Shown: positions 9,369 through 16,284 of the stretch, piece after piece | How the letters are laid out: every line of letters begins with the position of its first letter | Numbering within the stretch: position 1 is the stretch's first letter | Source: Propionibacteriaceae bacterium | GTDB taxonomy: Bacteria > Actinomycetota > Actinomycetes > Propionibacteriales > Propionibacteriaceae | Assembly: GCA_030529455.1 (NCBI GenBank) | Contig: JAUMWV010000009.1 | Span: 10,688 to 47,676 of the forward strand | DNA: 36,989 nt | Direction: 5' to 3' | Position numbers and translations under genes: made by a program | Notes under the pieces: generated by a model | Database searches by the model: none | Told to the model about the DNA's origin: nothing | The model's input: the letters and a program-made list of their open reading frames with translations, nothing else

Positions 9369-10236
9369 CCTGTCGCAGCACCGGCACGACCTGGGCCACG
9401 CCGAGGTCGCCTTCTCGGGCACCCTTCCGGACTCCGCCGAACTGGCCGCGCGGGCCCGGCGGTACGGCTGGTGGTACTTCGCCGAGTACACGCTGCTGGC
9501 CATGCGGGCGTGGCTGCTCAGCGCGCTGGTCGCGGCCCTCGGCAACCCGCTGGTCTACCTGTTGGCCATGGGCCTCGGGCTGGGCGCCATCGTCAGCGAG
9601 CGCACCGGGACGGTCGACGGGGTGCCCTACCTGGTGTTCGTCGCCCCCGGTCTGCTGATCTCGACGGTCGTGATGAGCGTCATCGGGGAGATGGCCTACC
9701 CGGTGCTGGGCGGGTTCACCTGGCACCGGACCTTTCACGCGGCCCACACCACGCCCGTCGAACCCTGGCAGATCGCGGTGGGTCACGCCCTGGCGGTGCT
9801 GCTGCGGTTCGTGGCCCAGTCGGCGATCTTCTACGCGCTGATGCTGCTCTTCGGCGCCAGCCCCGGCGCCTGGGGATGGCTGAGCATCGGGATCGGCGCG
9901 CTGGCGGCCGGGGCCTTCGGTATGCCGGTCATGGCCTTCTCGGCCAGCCGCGAATCGGCCGGGGACGGTTCCTTCGTGCTGATCCAGCGTTTCGTGGTGA
10001 TGCCGATGTTCTTGTTCGCTGGCACCTTCTTTCCGCTGGAGGCCATGCCGTGGTACCTGCACTGGATCGGCTGGATCTCACCGATCTGGCACGGGACGCA
10101 GCTGTCCCGGTTGGCCAGTTACGGTTCCCCGGTCCCGGGCTGGCTCGTCGCGGTGCACCTGTGCGTCCTGGTCGCCATGACGGGCCTGGGCATGTGGCTG
10201 GCGGTGCGGGTATTCACCCGGAGGCTGCGGTCATGA
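9361..10236 (+). CDS. ABC-2 type exporter permease 1
   Basis: 291 aa. A ~45-residue cytoplasmic N-terminus is followed by six hydrophobic segments, beginning at LLSALVAALGNPLVYLLAM and ending at VAMTGLGMWLAVRVF. AMGLGLGAIV and the W-H motif SPIWHGTQLSRL are typical of NodJ/ABC-2 permeases. TTG 9361 was chosen as start; it overlaps the ATPase end by 8 nt with CGGAG just upstream. No ATG candidate before the first helix fits better. Paired with the second permease, which has the same layout. Confidence 0.85.
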   Translation: MTDLSQHRHDLGHAEVAFSGTLPDSAELAARARRYGWWYFAEYTLLAMRAWLLSALVAALGNPLVYLLAMGLGLGAIVSERTGTVDGVPYLVFVAPGLLISTVVMSVIGEMAYPVLGGFTWHRTFHAAHTTPVEPWQIAVGHALAVLLRFVAQSAIFYALMLLFGASPGAWGWLSIGIGALAAGAFGMPVMAFSASRESAGDGSFVLIQRFVVMPMFLFAGTFFPLEAMPWYLHWIGWISPIWHGTQLSRLASYGSPVPGWLVAVHLCVLVAMTGLGMWLAVRVFTRRLRS

Positions 10237-11063
10237 CCGATATCCCCGAGCTGGCCCGGGAGCGGCTGGCCAGACCCCGGCCGTTGCCGGGCCTGTATTC
10301 CGGCAATGTTCGGGCGGTGTTCGAGCGCGGGCTGAAGGCGATCGCGTCCCAGAACTGGACGATCGTGGTGTCGGGTTTCTTCGAGCCGGTGCTCTACCTG
10401 CTCGCCATGGGCCTGGGCGTGGGCGCGCTGGTGGGGCAGGTGAGCGGGCCCGGCGGGGTCCCCACGAGCTATGTGGCCTATCTGGCACCGGCGCTGCTCG
10501 CCACCTCGGCGATGAACGGCGCGATCTACGACTCGACCTGGAACGTGTTCTGGAAACTGCGCTACGCCAGGCTGTACGAGACCATGCTGCAGGCCTCGCT
10601 CGGGCCGCTGGACGTCGCGCTGGGCGAGATCCTCCTGGCGCTGCTGCGCGGGGCGCTCTACTCGTCGGGGTTCCTGTGCGTCCTGGCCGCCATGGGGCTG
10701 GTCACCTCCTGGTGGGCGCTGCTGATGGTGCCGTGCGCGCTGCTGATCGCGCTGGGTTTCGCGGCGCTGGGTATGGGGGTGACCAGCCTGGTCACCAGCT
10801 TCCAGCAGATGGACCTGGTGAATTTCGCGATGCTGCCGATGTTCCTGTTCTCGGCGACCCTGTACCCGATCACGGTCTTCCCCTCAGCGATCCAGTGGAT
10901 CATCATGGCCCTTCCGCTGTGGCACGGCGTCGAGCTGATGCGCCACCTGGCGGTGGGCCACGCCGAGGCGCTCACGGCGGTGCACGCCGCCTATTTCGTG
11001 GGCATGACGGCCCTCGGGCTGGTGTTCACGACGCTGCGCCTGCGCACGCTGTTCCTGCGCTGA
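10233..11063 (+). CDS. ABC-2 type exporter permease 2
   Basis: 276 aa, ATG 10233 overlapping the preceding stop as ATGA. Topology parallels permease 1: cytoplasmic N-terminus of ~45 residues, then six hydrophobic segments. FFEPVLYLLAMGLGVGALV, MLPMFLFSATLYPI and LPLWHGVELMRHLA match the NodJ-like signature. The shared pattern with permease 1 suggests an old duplication and a heterodimeric channel. The gene is followed by a strong bidirectional terminator. Confidence 0.86.
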   Translation: MTDIPELARERLARPRPLPGLYSGNVRAVFERGLKAIASQNWTIVVSGFFEPVLYLLAMGLGVGALVGQVSGPGGVPTSYVAYLAPALLATSAMNGAIYDSTWNVFWKLRYARLYETMLQASLGPLDVALGEILLALLRGALYSSGFLCVLAAMGLVTSWWALLMVPCALLIALGFAALGMGVTSLVTSFQQMDLVNFAMLPMFLFSATLYPITVFPSAIQWIIMALPLWHGVELMRHLAVGHAEALTAVHAAYFVGMTALGLVFTTLRLRTLFLR

Positions 11064-11066
11064 GGC

Positions 11067-11104
11067 GGGCCGGGGCGCTCAGGCGTCCGCCAGCGCCCCG
11101 GCCC
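11067..11104. terminator. Bidirectional terminator, 13-bp perfect stem
   Basis: 11067-11079 and 11092-11104 are perfectly complementary (13 bp, nearly all G-C) around a 12-nt loop. The element starts 4 nt after the permease stop and covers the last codons of the convergent symporter gene. There is no T-tract, as is common in actinobacteria. Confidence 0.75.
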
Positions 11105-12419
11105 GGTTCGGGGCGGCGTAGCGGTCCTCGTCGAGGATGCCCTGGCGTTTCGCCACGATGGTGGGCACCAGCGCCTGGCCCGCGACGTTGACGGCGGTCC
11201 GCCCCATGTCGAGGATCGGGTCGATGGCCAGCAGCAGCCCCACCCCCTCCAGCGGAAGCCCCAGCGTGGACAGCGTGAGGGTGAGCATGACGACCGCGCC
11301 GGTGGTGCCGGCGGTCGCCGCCGATCCCAGCACCGCGACCACGACGATGAGCAGGTACTGGGTGAGGCTGAGCTCCAGCCCGAAGAAGCGCGCCACGAAG
11401 ATCGCCGAGACCGCAGGGAAGACCGCAGCGCAGCCGTCCATCTTGGTCGTCGCGCCCAGCGGCACCGCGAAGGAGGCGTATCCGGCGGGCACCCCAAGGT
11501 TGCGTTCGCTCACCCGCTGGGTCAGCGGCAGCGTGCCGACCGAGGAGCGGGAGACGAAGGCCAGCTGGAGCGCGGGCCAGACGCCGGAGAAGAACCTGCG
11601 CACGCTCAGCCCGTTGAGCTTCAGCAGCAGCGGGTAGAGCCCGAACACCACGGCCGCCAAGCCCAGGTAGTTGGCCAGCACGAAGATCCCGAAGGAACCC
11701 ACCTTGTCCCAGCCGTACTCGAACATCGCCCGCCCGATCAGGCCGACGGTGCCGATGGGGGCGAGCCGGATGATCCACCACAGCACCTTCTGGATCACCT
11801 CGAGGGCGCTGCGGACGAATGCCAGGAACGGGTCGGCGCGCTCGCCCAGCCTGACCACCGCGACGCCGACGGCCAGCGAGATGACCAGCAGCTGCAACAC
11901 GTTGAACGAGACGCTAGAGACCGCCCCCGCGTCCGTGACGCGGGTGGTGACCTCGAGGCCGAAGACGTTGGACGGGATCAGGCCCTGGAGGAAGCCCAGC
12001 CACGATCCCTGCCGACCGGTGTAGGAGGCCGGGGCGGTCAGCGCGGTGTCCGAGCCGGGCCTCAGCACGACCCCGGCGGCGATGCCGATGAGGACCGAGG
12101 CGAGGGCCGTCAGCGCGAACCAGCCCAGGGTGTGGGCCGCCAGCCGGGCGGCGTTGGTCACCTGGCGAAGGTTCGCCACGGAGGCGATCACCGCGGTCAC
12201 GATGAGCGGCACGACGATGGTGCGCAGCAGCGCGACATAGCTCGAGCCGATCGTCGACAGCGTCGTCATGAGCCAGTTGGGCGAGGACTTCGGGTCTCCG
12301 CCGAGCGCGGCGGCGGCCAGGCCGAGGCACACCCCAGCGATGAGGGAGAGCAGGATCTGGGAGCCGAAGGAGGTCGCCCAGCCGGGGAGGCGGCGGGCTC
12401 GCGGTGATGATTCGGTCAT
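11079..12419 (-). CDS. Dicarboxylate/amino-acid:cation symporter (DAACS/GltP family)
   Basis: 446 aa polytopic inner-membrane symporter. Family marks are the serine-rich hairpin AFVSRSSVGTLPLT, the TM7 motif ATTKMDGCA (NMDGT in most members), the second hairpin around AGTTGAVVML, and the TM8 motif ILDMGRTAVNVAGQ. The Asp-Arg-Thr-Asn substrate residues are present. The position equal to Asp405 of GltPh, a sodium ligand, is Gln, so ion coupling may differ. Substrate could be glutamate/aspartate, a C4-dicarboxylate or cystine; it cannot be settled here. ATG start at 12419 with GGGAG 11 nt upstream. Monocistronic. Confidence 0.88.
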   Translation of the reverse strand: MTESSPRARRLPGWATSFGSQILLSLIAGVCLGLAAAALGGDPKSSPNWLMTTLSTIGSSYVALLRTIVVPLIVTAVIASVANLRQVTNAARLAAHTLGWFALTALASVLIGIAAGVVLRPGSDTALTAPASYTGRQGSWLGFLQGLIPSNVFGLEVTTRVTDAGAVSSVSFNVLQLLVISLAVGVAVVRLGERADPFLAFVRSALEVIQKVLWWIIRLAPIGTVGLIGRAMFEYGWDKVGSFGIFVLANYLGLAAVVFGLYPLLLKLNGLSVRRFFSGVWPALQLAFVSRSSVGTLPLTQRVSERNLGVPAGYASFAVPLGATTKMDGCAAVFPAVSAIFVARFFGLELSLTQYLLIVVVAVLGSAATAGTTGAVVMLTLTLSTLGLPLEGVGLLLAIDPILDMGRTAVNVAGQALVPTIVAKRQGILDEDRYAAPNRAGALADA

Positions 12420-12508
12420 GTTGTGTTCGACTCCCGAGGGGGCCCAGATATTCCGCTGTTCGCCCAGAGTGAACCCTCGCTGGGGTCGCCAGGCAACGGT
12501 GCGGGCGA

Positions 12509-12514
12509 TAGTCT
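12509..12514 (+). promoter_or_regulatory. Candidate -10 box TAGTCT for the tRNA-like element
   Basis: TAGTCT fits TANNNT and would start RNA near 12521, about 16 nt before the cloverleaf. The same hexamer lies before hisA. It is in the 118-nt divergent gap between the symporter and the tRNA-like element. The -35 is weak, so this is tentative. Confidence 0.35.
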
Positions 12515-12537
12515 TTCTCTCGGGCCGGTGACGGCCA

Positions 12538-12608
12538 CGACGTGTAGTTCAGCAGCAGAACACCGGGCTACATTCCCGGAGGGCGCAGGGGCAGCACCTG
12601 CCACGTCG
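12538..12608 (+). ncRNA. tRNA-like cloverleaf RNA upstream of an unknown gene
   Basis: 71 nt folding exactly as a tRNA. Acceptor stem 12538-12544/12602-12608 (7 bp); linker T8-A9 (12545-12546); D stem 12547-12550/12558-12561 (4 bp, loop AGCAGCA); A26 at 12562; anticodon stem 12563-12567/12575-12579 (5 bp, loop CTACATT with T33, nominal anticodon ACA); variable loop AGGGC; T stem 12585-12589/12597-12601 (5 bp, loop GGCAGCA). All 21 pairs are Watson-Crick. A14, G15 and C48 allow the U8-A14 and G15-C48 core contacts. It is not a standard tRNA: no D-loop GG, no T-loop TTC, pyrimidine at 37, and no CCA next to the acceptor. It may be a separate RNA, a processed one, or a structured 5' leader of the gene starting at 12636. 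Confidence 0.75.
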
Positions 12609-12635
12609 GCTCACCACGGTAGCGAGGGGAGATCC

Positions 12636-14789
12636 ATGGCCCACGGTTATGTGCACCTGCAGCTGGCGAAGGCGCTGCAGACCGCCGCCGGGCACGAGGA
12701 CCCCGAGACCAGGGCCCGCGCCGACGCCAGGGTCGCGGACTGGGTGCGCACCATGCAGGCGATCGACAGCGGTGCCGTGACGGTCGGTTCGCGGTCGCCG
12801 TTGCGCGGCTTTCCGGCCTGGGTGACCCCCGAAGTGCTGCGCGGGGGGTTCGCGACCGGTGAGGCGGAGGCCGCTGGCCCCCTGACCAGGCACGAACGGG
12901 AGCGGGCCCGGCGCCACAGCCTGCCCGAGCGCCGCGACGCGGTGTTCGCGTCCTACCTCACCGACGAGGGGATGGCCGAGTTGCAGGCGCTCCTCGCTGG
13001 CGGCAATTACCGGATCGGCGTGCCCGAGGAGGCGGCGCTGCTGGTCGTGGCGGCCCTGTTGCGCGCCGGTCACCGCGGCGCGGCGCTGGAACTGCTGGAG
13101 GAGCTGTCCGCCTACGCCGGGCAGCTCCGGTTCACGCCGCAACCGGACCGGCCCCCGCGGCGGGACAGCGGACAGGTGTTTCGGCGGACGGTCGACGAGG
13201 TGTCCCAGGCGCTGCGCACGGTACGCGCCGAGCCGAGGATCGAGGCCCAGCGGGAGGCGCTGACGGTGTGGCTGCCGCTAACCGACAAGGTCGTGGAGTT
13301 CTGGGTCACGCACGCCGGTGAACCGTCCTGGTCGCCCGCGACGGCGGCCCAGGCCCAGGCCCTGGTGGACGAGTACGACCGGGCCTGCGCCGACCACGCC
13401 CGGTGCACGAAATACCGCAACCCCAAACACAACCTGGCGATCCTGGTCGCGGTGCTCCGGGACAGCGTTGGCCGGACCCCCAGCCAGGCCGGGCTCGCCC
13501 GCGTCCGGCACGTCATCTCGTGCATCCGCGCCAAGCGTGGCCTGCCGTCAGAGGAGAGCTGCCGGTCGTTGCGGTCCAGGCAGGCCGCCGACGCCGCCAG
13601 GCCGTCCCACGATCAGCTGGCGCAGGTGGCGATCCGGCGCCTTGAGGCCCGCCGCGCCGACGAGGGCATCCCAGACCCCGGCGAGGTGAGCCGCCCGGTG
13701 GCCGAGCGGGAATCCTCTCGCGCCCTGCCCGCGGGCACACCGATGCCCGAGGGGGTCCGGCGCAAGATCTGGCTGGGCTGGTCCGCCACGCTGCCGGACC
13801 TGATCGCGGGCGGGGTCGTCCCGTCGGCCGAGGTGATCGCCGAACTGCTCCCGGCGATCACGGCCGAACAGGTCGCCGCCGGTTTCCCCGACCCGCAGGT
13901 GGGGCGGCTGATGGGTGCCTGCTACGAGGCGTTCCGGAGGCGGCGCAGCCTGCTGCTGGTCAACCTGGCCTCCCAGGTGAGGTTCGAGGAACTGCCGTGG
14001 GTGCGGCGGGCCAGCCTCCTCGGCGGGCGGGAGCGGGTCGGACAGCCCGGCGAGGTCGCCCGCTGGGTCGCCGCCCTCTCCCTGGACAGCTTCCCCGGCA
14101 CGATCCTGCCGAACCCCTTCATCAGCGAACTCGCCACGCTGTTCCAGGCAGGGGAGGAGCCCGTCACGCTGACGGAGGAACTCGCGGCCGACATCTTCAT
14201 GAGCCAGTTCGCACCGAAGTTCCTCGCCGCCGCCCACACCGCCGCGCGGCTGCTGCGCGGCAGCCTGTACGAACGCTATTACGGCCTCGACTACGGCCGG
14301 GTGCTGACCCTGTCCACACCCGCGGAGTTCGGCGCGCTGTGCGGGGCGGAGGCCATCCAAGACAAGTGGTCCATCACGGGGAACCGGCGGGTCATCGAAC
14401 GCGCGCAAGTGCTGACCACCCACAACCTGGCGGCGCTGGTCACGGCAGGCGTCACCCCGTCTCGCCCATGGGCCGACCTGGCGGTCGAAGCGGCGCAGGT
14501 CTGTGCGCGCTCGGGCCGTCTGGCCCGCGACCCGCGCAACCGCCCGCGCGCGATCAAGGACGCGGCCTATGCCTGGCGCCAGGCCGTGTTCTTCTGCTCC
14601 ATGGCAGACCCGTCTCAGATGCCAGGCATCGTGTCGCGGATGGCCGGGCTGGCCTACGCCCAGGAATGGCCCCTGGCCCAGCTGCGCTCAGACCTCGAGG
14701 GCTGCTGGGGCGGCGAACGGGTGGAACCCTTCTTCGCCTGGACGCCGGGCAGCCGCCGGGAACCTCCGGGTTCACAGTCCCAGGTCTAG
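12636..14789 (+). CDS. Uncharacterised 717-aa helical protein, linked to tRNA-like RNA
   Basis: Not recognised as any named family. It is soluble, rich in Ala, Leu and Arg, and predicted by eye to be almost wholly alpha-helical, with no signal peptide, membrane segment, Walker motif or nuclease signature. Landmarks that look conserved-like: SYLTDEGMAELQALL (~106-120), the charged HARCTKYRNPKHN (255-267), RRRRSLLLVNLASQV (434-448), ERYYGLDYG (546-554), LTTHNLAALV (593-602) and AYAWRQAVFFCSM (645-657). Basic stretches could bind RNA. ATG 12636 was chosen because GAGGGGAG lies 5 nt upstream; the frame stays open to 12423 but that part is low-complexity and would run through the tRNA-like element. 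The tail overlaps the convergent gene by 18 nt. Confidence 0.8.
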   Translation: MAHGYVHLQLAKALQTAAGHEDPETRARADARVADWVRTMQAIDSGAVTVGSRSPLRGFPAWVTPEVLRGGFATGEAEAAGPLTRHERERARRHSLPERRDAVFASYLTDEGMAELQALLAGGNYRIGVPEEAALLVVAALLRAGHRGAALELLEELSAYAGQLRFTPQPDRPPRRDSGQVFRRTVDEVSQALRTVRAEPRIEAQREALTVWLPLTDKVVEFWVTHAGEPSWSPATAAQAQALVDEYDRACADHARCTKYRNPKHNLAILVAVLRDSVGRTPSQAGLARVRHVISCIRAKRGLPSEESCRSLRSRQAADAARPSHDQLAQVAIRRLEARRADEGIPDPGEVSRPVAERESSRALPAGTPMPEGVRRKIWLGWSATLPDLIAGGVVPSAEVIAELLPAITAEQVAAGFPDPQVGRLMGACYEAFRRRRSLLLVNLASQVRFEELPWVRRASLLGGRERVGQPGEVARWVAALSLDSFPGTILPNPFISELATLFQAGEEPVTLTEELAADIFMSQFAPKFLAAAHTAARLLRGSLYERYYGLDYGRVLTLSTPAEFGALCGAEAIQDKWSITGNRRVIERAQVLTTHNLAALVTAGVTPSRPWADLAVEAAQVCARSGRLARDPRNRPRAIKDAAYAWRQAVFFCSMADPSQMPGIVSRMAGLAYAQEWPLAQLRSDLEGCWGGERVEPFFAWTPGSRREPPGSQSQV

Positions 14790-15386
14790 GCCGCGAACCT
14801 GCTCGACCCTGCGGGCGGGGCCGATGAACTCGACGTGGGCGAACCGGCCCCGTCCGCTCAGGAACAGCAGCAGCTCGCTGGGCTTGCCGAGGATCGTCAC
14901 GATCTCGGCGCCCGCGCCGACCCGGTGCGTGGCGCCAGTGTCGGCGCGTTCGACGACGATGGCGGTCTTCGCGCGCCTGAGCCGCAGCGAGACCAGCCTG
15001 ACCTTGCCCCACAGCGCGTCCTCGTCGGACGGGGTGGGCGGGGCGTACTCCAGGGTGTGGTCGGCGCGCAGCACGTCAATGCGGTGGAGGAAGAATTCGG
15101 CGCCGTTGGCCGGGCGCATCGCCTTCGTCCAGACCCTGGGGCGCCGGAAGCGGCGCACCAGCTCGGCGTAGGAATACCGCTGCCGGGCCCGGTCCATGCG
15201 CCGACCGGTGAGTGGGGCGAATGCGGTCAGCGCGATGCCGGGCAGGGACAGGGGGTCGTTCTCCCTGACCCACAGGTGGGCGGCCAGGTCGTGCGTCGTC
15301 CAGTCACCGGCGAGCGTCGGCGCCTGCGGTCCGACCCGCTCCAGCAGGCGCGCCAGCTCGGCGCGCTGTTCGTCTGCGAAGTTCAC
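14772..15386 (-). CDS. TIGR03085-like metal-binding protein (mycothiol isomerase/DinB-like fold)
   Basis: 204 aa. The start (MNFADEQRAELARLLERVG), the motif DWTTHDLAAHL with its probable metal His, and EFFLHRIDVLRAD with a second His match the actinobacterial TIGR03085 group, relatives of mycothiol-dependent maleylpyruvate isomerase. Members are thought to bind a divalent metal and perhaps use mycothiol, but no reaction is established. GTG start at 15386 with a TACGAT box 6 nt upstream, so probably leaderless. The 3' end overlaps the 717-aa gene by 18 nt in convergent orientation. Confidence 0.8.
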   Translation of the reverse strand: MNFADEQRAELARLLERVGPQAPTLAGDWTTHDLAAHLWVRENDPLSLPGIALTAFAPLTGRRMDRARQRYSYAELVRRFRRPRVWTKAMRPANGAEFFLHRIDVLRADHTLEYAPPTPSDEDALWGKVRLVSLRLRRAKTAIVVERADTGATHRVGAGAEIVTILGKPSELLLFLSGRGRFAHVEFIGPARRVEQVRGLDLGL

Positions 15387-15392
15387 CCCGGC

Positions 15393-15398
15393 ATCGTA
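15393..15398 (-). promoter_or_regulatory. -10 box TACGAT for a leaderless transcript
   Basis: On the minus strand TACGAT lies 6 nt before GTG 15386 with no ribosome site between, in the 92-nt divergent gap shared with the S4-domain gene. Confidence 0.5.
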
Positions 15399-15478
15399 GC
15401 GAGCCCGCGCCGCCGGACCGTGCTCACCCGCCGTCGTGGCGGGATGCGCGCCGCGGAGCGGGCGGGGAGAATGGTGCC

Positions 15479-15841
15479 ATGGCGCGACTGGATGTGTGGC
15501 TGTGGTCGGTGCGGCTGTTCAAGACCAGGTCGGGGTCTGCCGCGGCGTGCCGGGGCGGGCACGTGCGGGTGAACGGGCAGCCCGCGAAACCCGCGCACAC
15601 CCTCAAGGTGGGTGACGTCGTGACGGTGCGCGAACCCGGCTGGGAACGCCGCTTCGAGGTGAGCCAGCTCATCACCAAACGGGTCGGTGCCCCCGTCGCG
15701 GTGGGTTGCTATGTCGATTTGTCGCCGGCCCGGCCAGCTCACCTGGACGCTCCCACCGCGCGCCGGGACCGGGGGAGCGGGCGCCCCACCAAGAAGGACC
15801 GGCGCGCGATCGATGCCCTGCGCGGCCGCGACTCGGTCTAG
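15479..15841 (+). CDS. RNA-binding S4-domain protein (Hsp15/HslR-like)
   Basis: 120 aa. The S4 domain fills the first ~60 residues: RLDVWLWSVRLFKTRS, then ACRGGHVRVNGQPAKPAHTLKVGDVV. The basic, disordered tail (RPTKKDRRAIDALRGR) is typical of the Hsp15 group. E. coli Hsp15 binds stalled 50S subunits carrying peptidyl-tRNA; a ribosome-rescue role here is inference. ATG start has GGGGAG 7-8 nt upstream. It stands alone, 92 nt before hisI. Confidence 0.88.
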   Translation: MARLDVWLWSVRLFKTRSGSAAACRGGHVRVNGQPAKPAHTLKVGDVVTVREPGWERRFEVSQLITKRVGAPVAVGCYVDLSPARPAHLDAPTARRDRGSGRPTKKDRRAIDALRGRDSV

Positions 15842-15933
15842 GCCGACGCGGGCGGCGCCCGGGAAGGCGCGCTATGACAGGAGCGGGTTCCCAATCCCCG
15901 CAGCGGCCACCGGCGGGGTGACACAATGACGCT

Positions 15934-16284
15934 ATGCAGTTGCCTTCCGATCTCGCCGGTCGCCTCAAGCGCACCCCGGACGGACTCATCCCCGTCGTCG
16001 TCCAGGACGCCACCACCCGGGAGGTGCTGATGCTCGCCTGGGCCGACGACGAGGCGCTGCGCCGGACGCTGGACACCCGCGCCGCGACCTATTGGTCGCG
16101 TAGCCGCGGCGAATACTGGGTCAAGGGCGCGACGTCGGGGCACACCCAGCGCGTGCGCGAGATCCGCCTGGACTGCGACGGGGACACGCTGCTCTACGTC
16201 GTGGATCAGACCGGGGGTGCCTGCCACACCGGTGACCGGACCTGCTTCGATGCCGACGTGATCCTCGGGAGGGACCATGCCTGA
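15934..16284 (+). CDS. hisI: Phosphoribosyl-AMP cyclohydrolase
   Basis: 116 aa, the stand-alone cyclohydrolase without a HisE part. Opens the purine ring of PR-AMP in histidine synthesis. [35 protein letters not shown] and [11 protein letters not shown] carry the zinc and magnesium ligands. The other his genes lie 12 kb away; here hisI leads the trp cluster and overlaps trpE by 8 nt. A CACAAT sequence 6 nt before the ATG may be a leaderless -10 box. Confidence 0.94.
   Translation: MQLPSDLAGRLKRTPDGLIPVVVQDATTREVLMLAWADDEALRRTLDTRAATYWSRSRGEYWVKGATSGHTQRVREIRLDCDGDTLLYVVDQTGGACHTGDRTCFDADVILGRDHA

Noticed and set aside
12538-12608. Ordinary tRNA-Cys(ACA) gene
   Set aside because: ACA is not a used anticodon, T37 is atypical, and the D-loop GG and T-loop TTC are absent.
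12423-12635. Longer start for the 717-aa protein, adding 71 residues
   Set aside because: The extra part is low-complexity, would be coded through the cloverleaf, and ATG 12636 has a good ribosome site.
12636-14789. Ro60/TROVE protein next to a Y RNA
   Set aside because: No GSEGGTYY-like motif and no von Willebrand MIDAS; only the gene arrangement resembles the Y RNA case.
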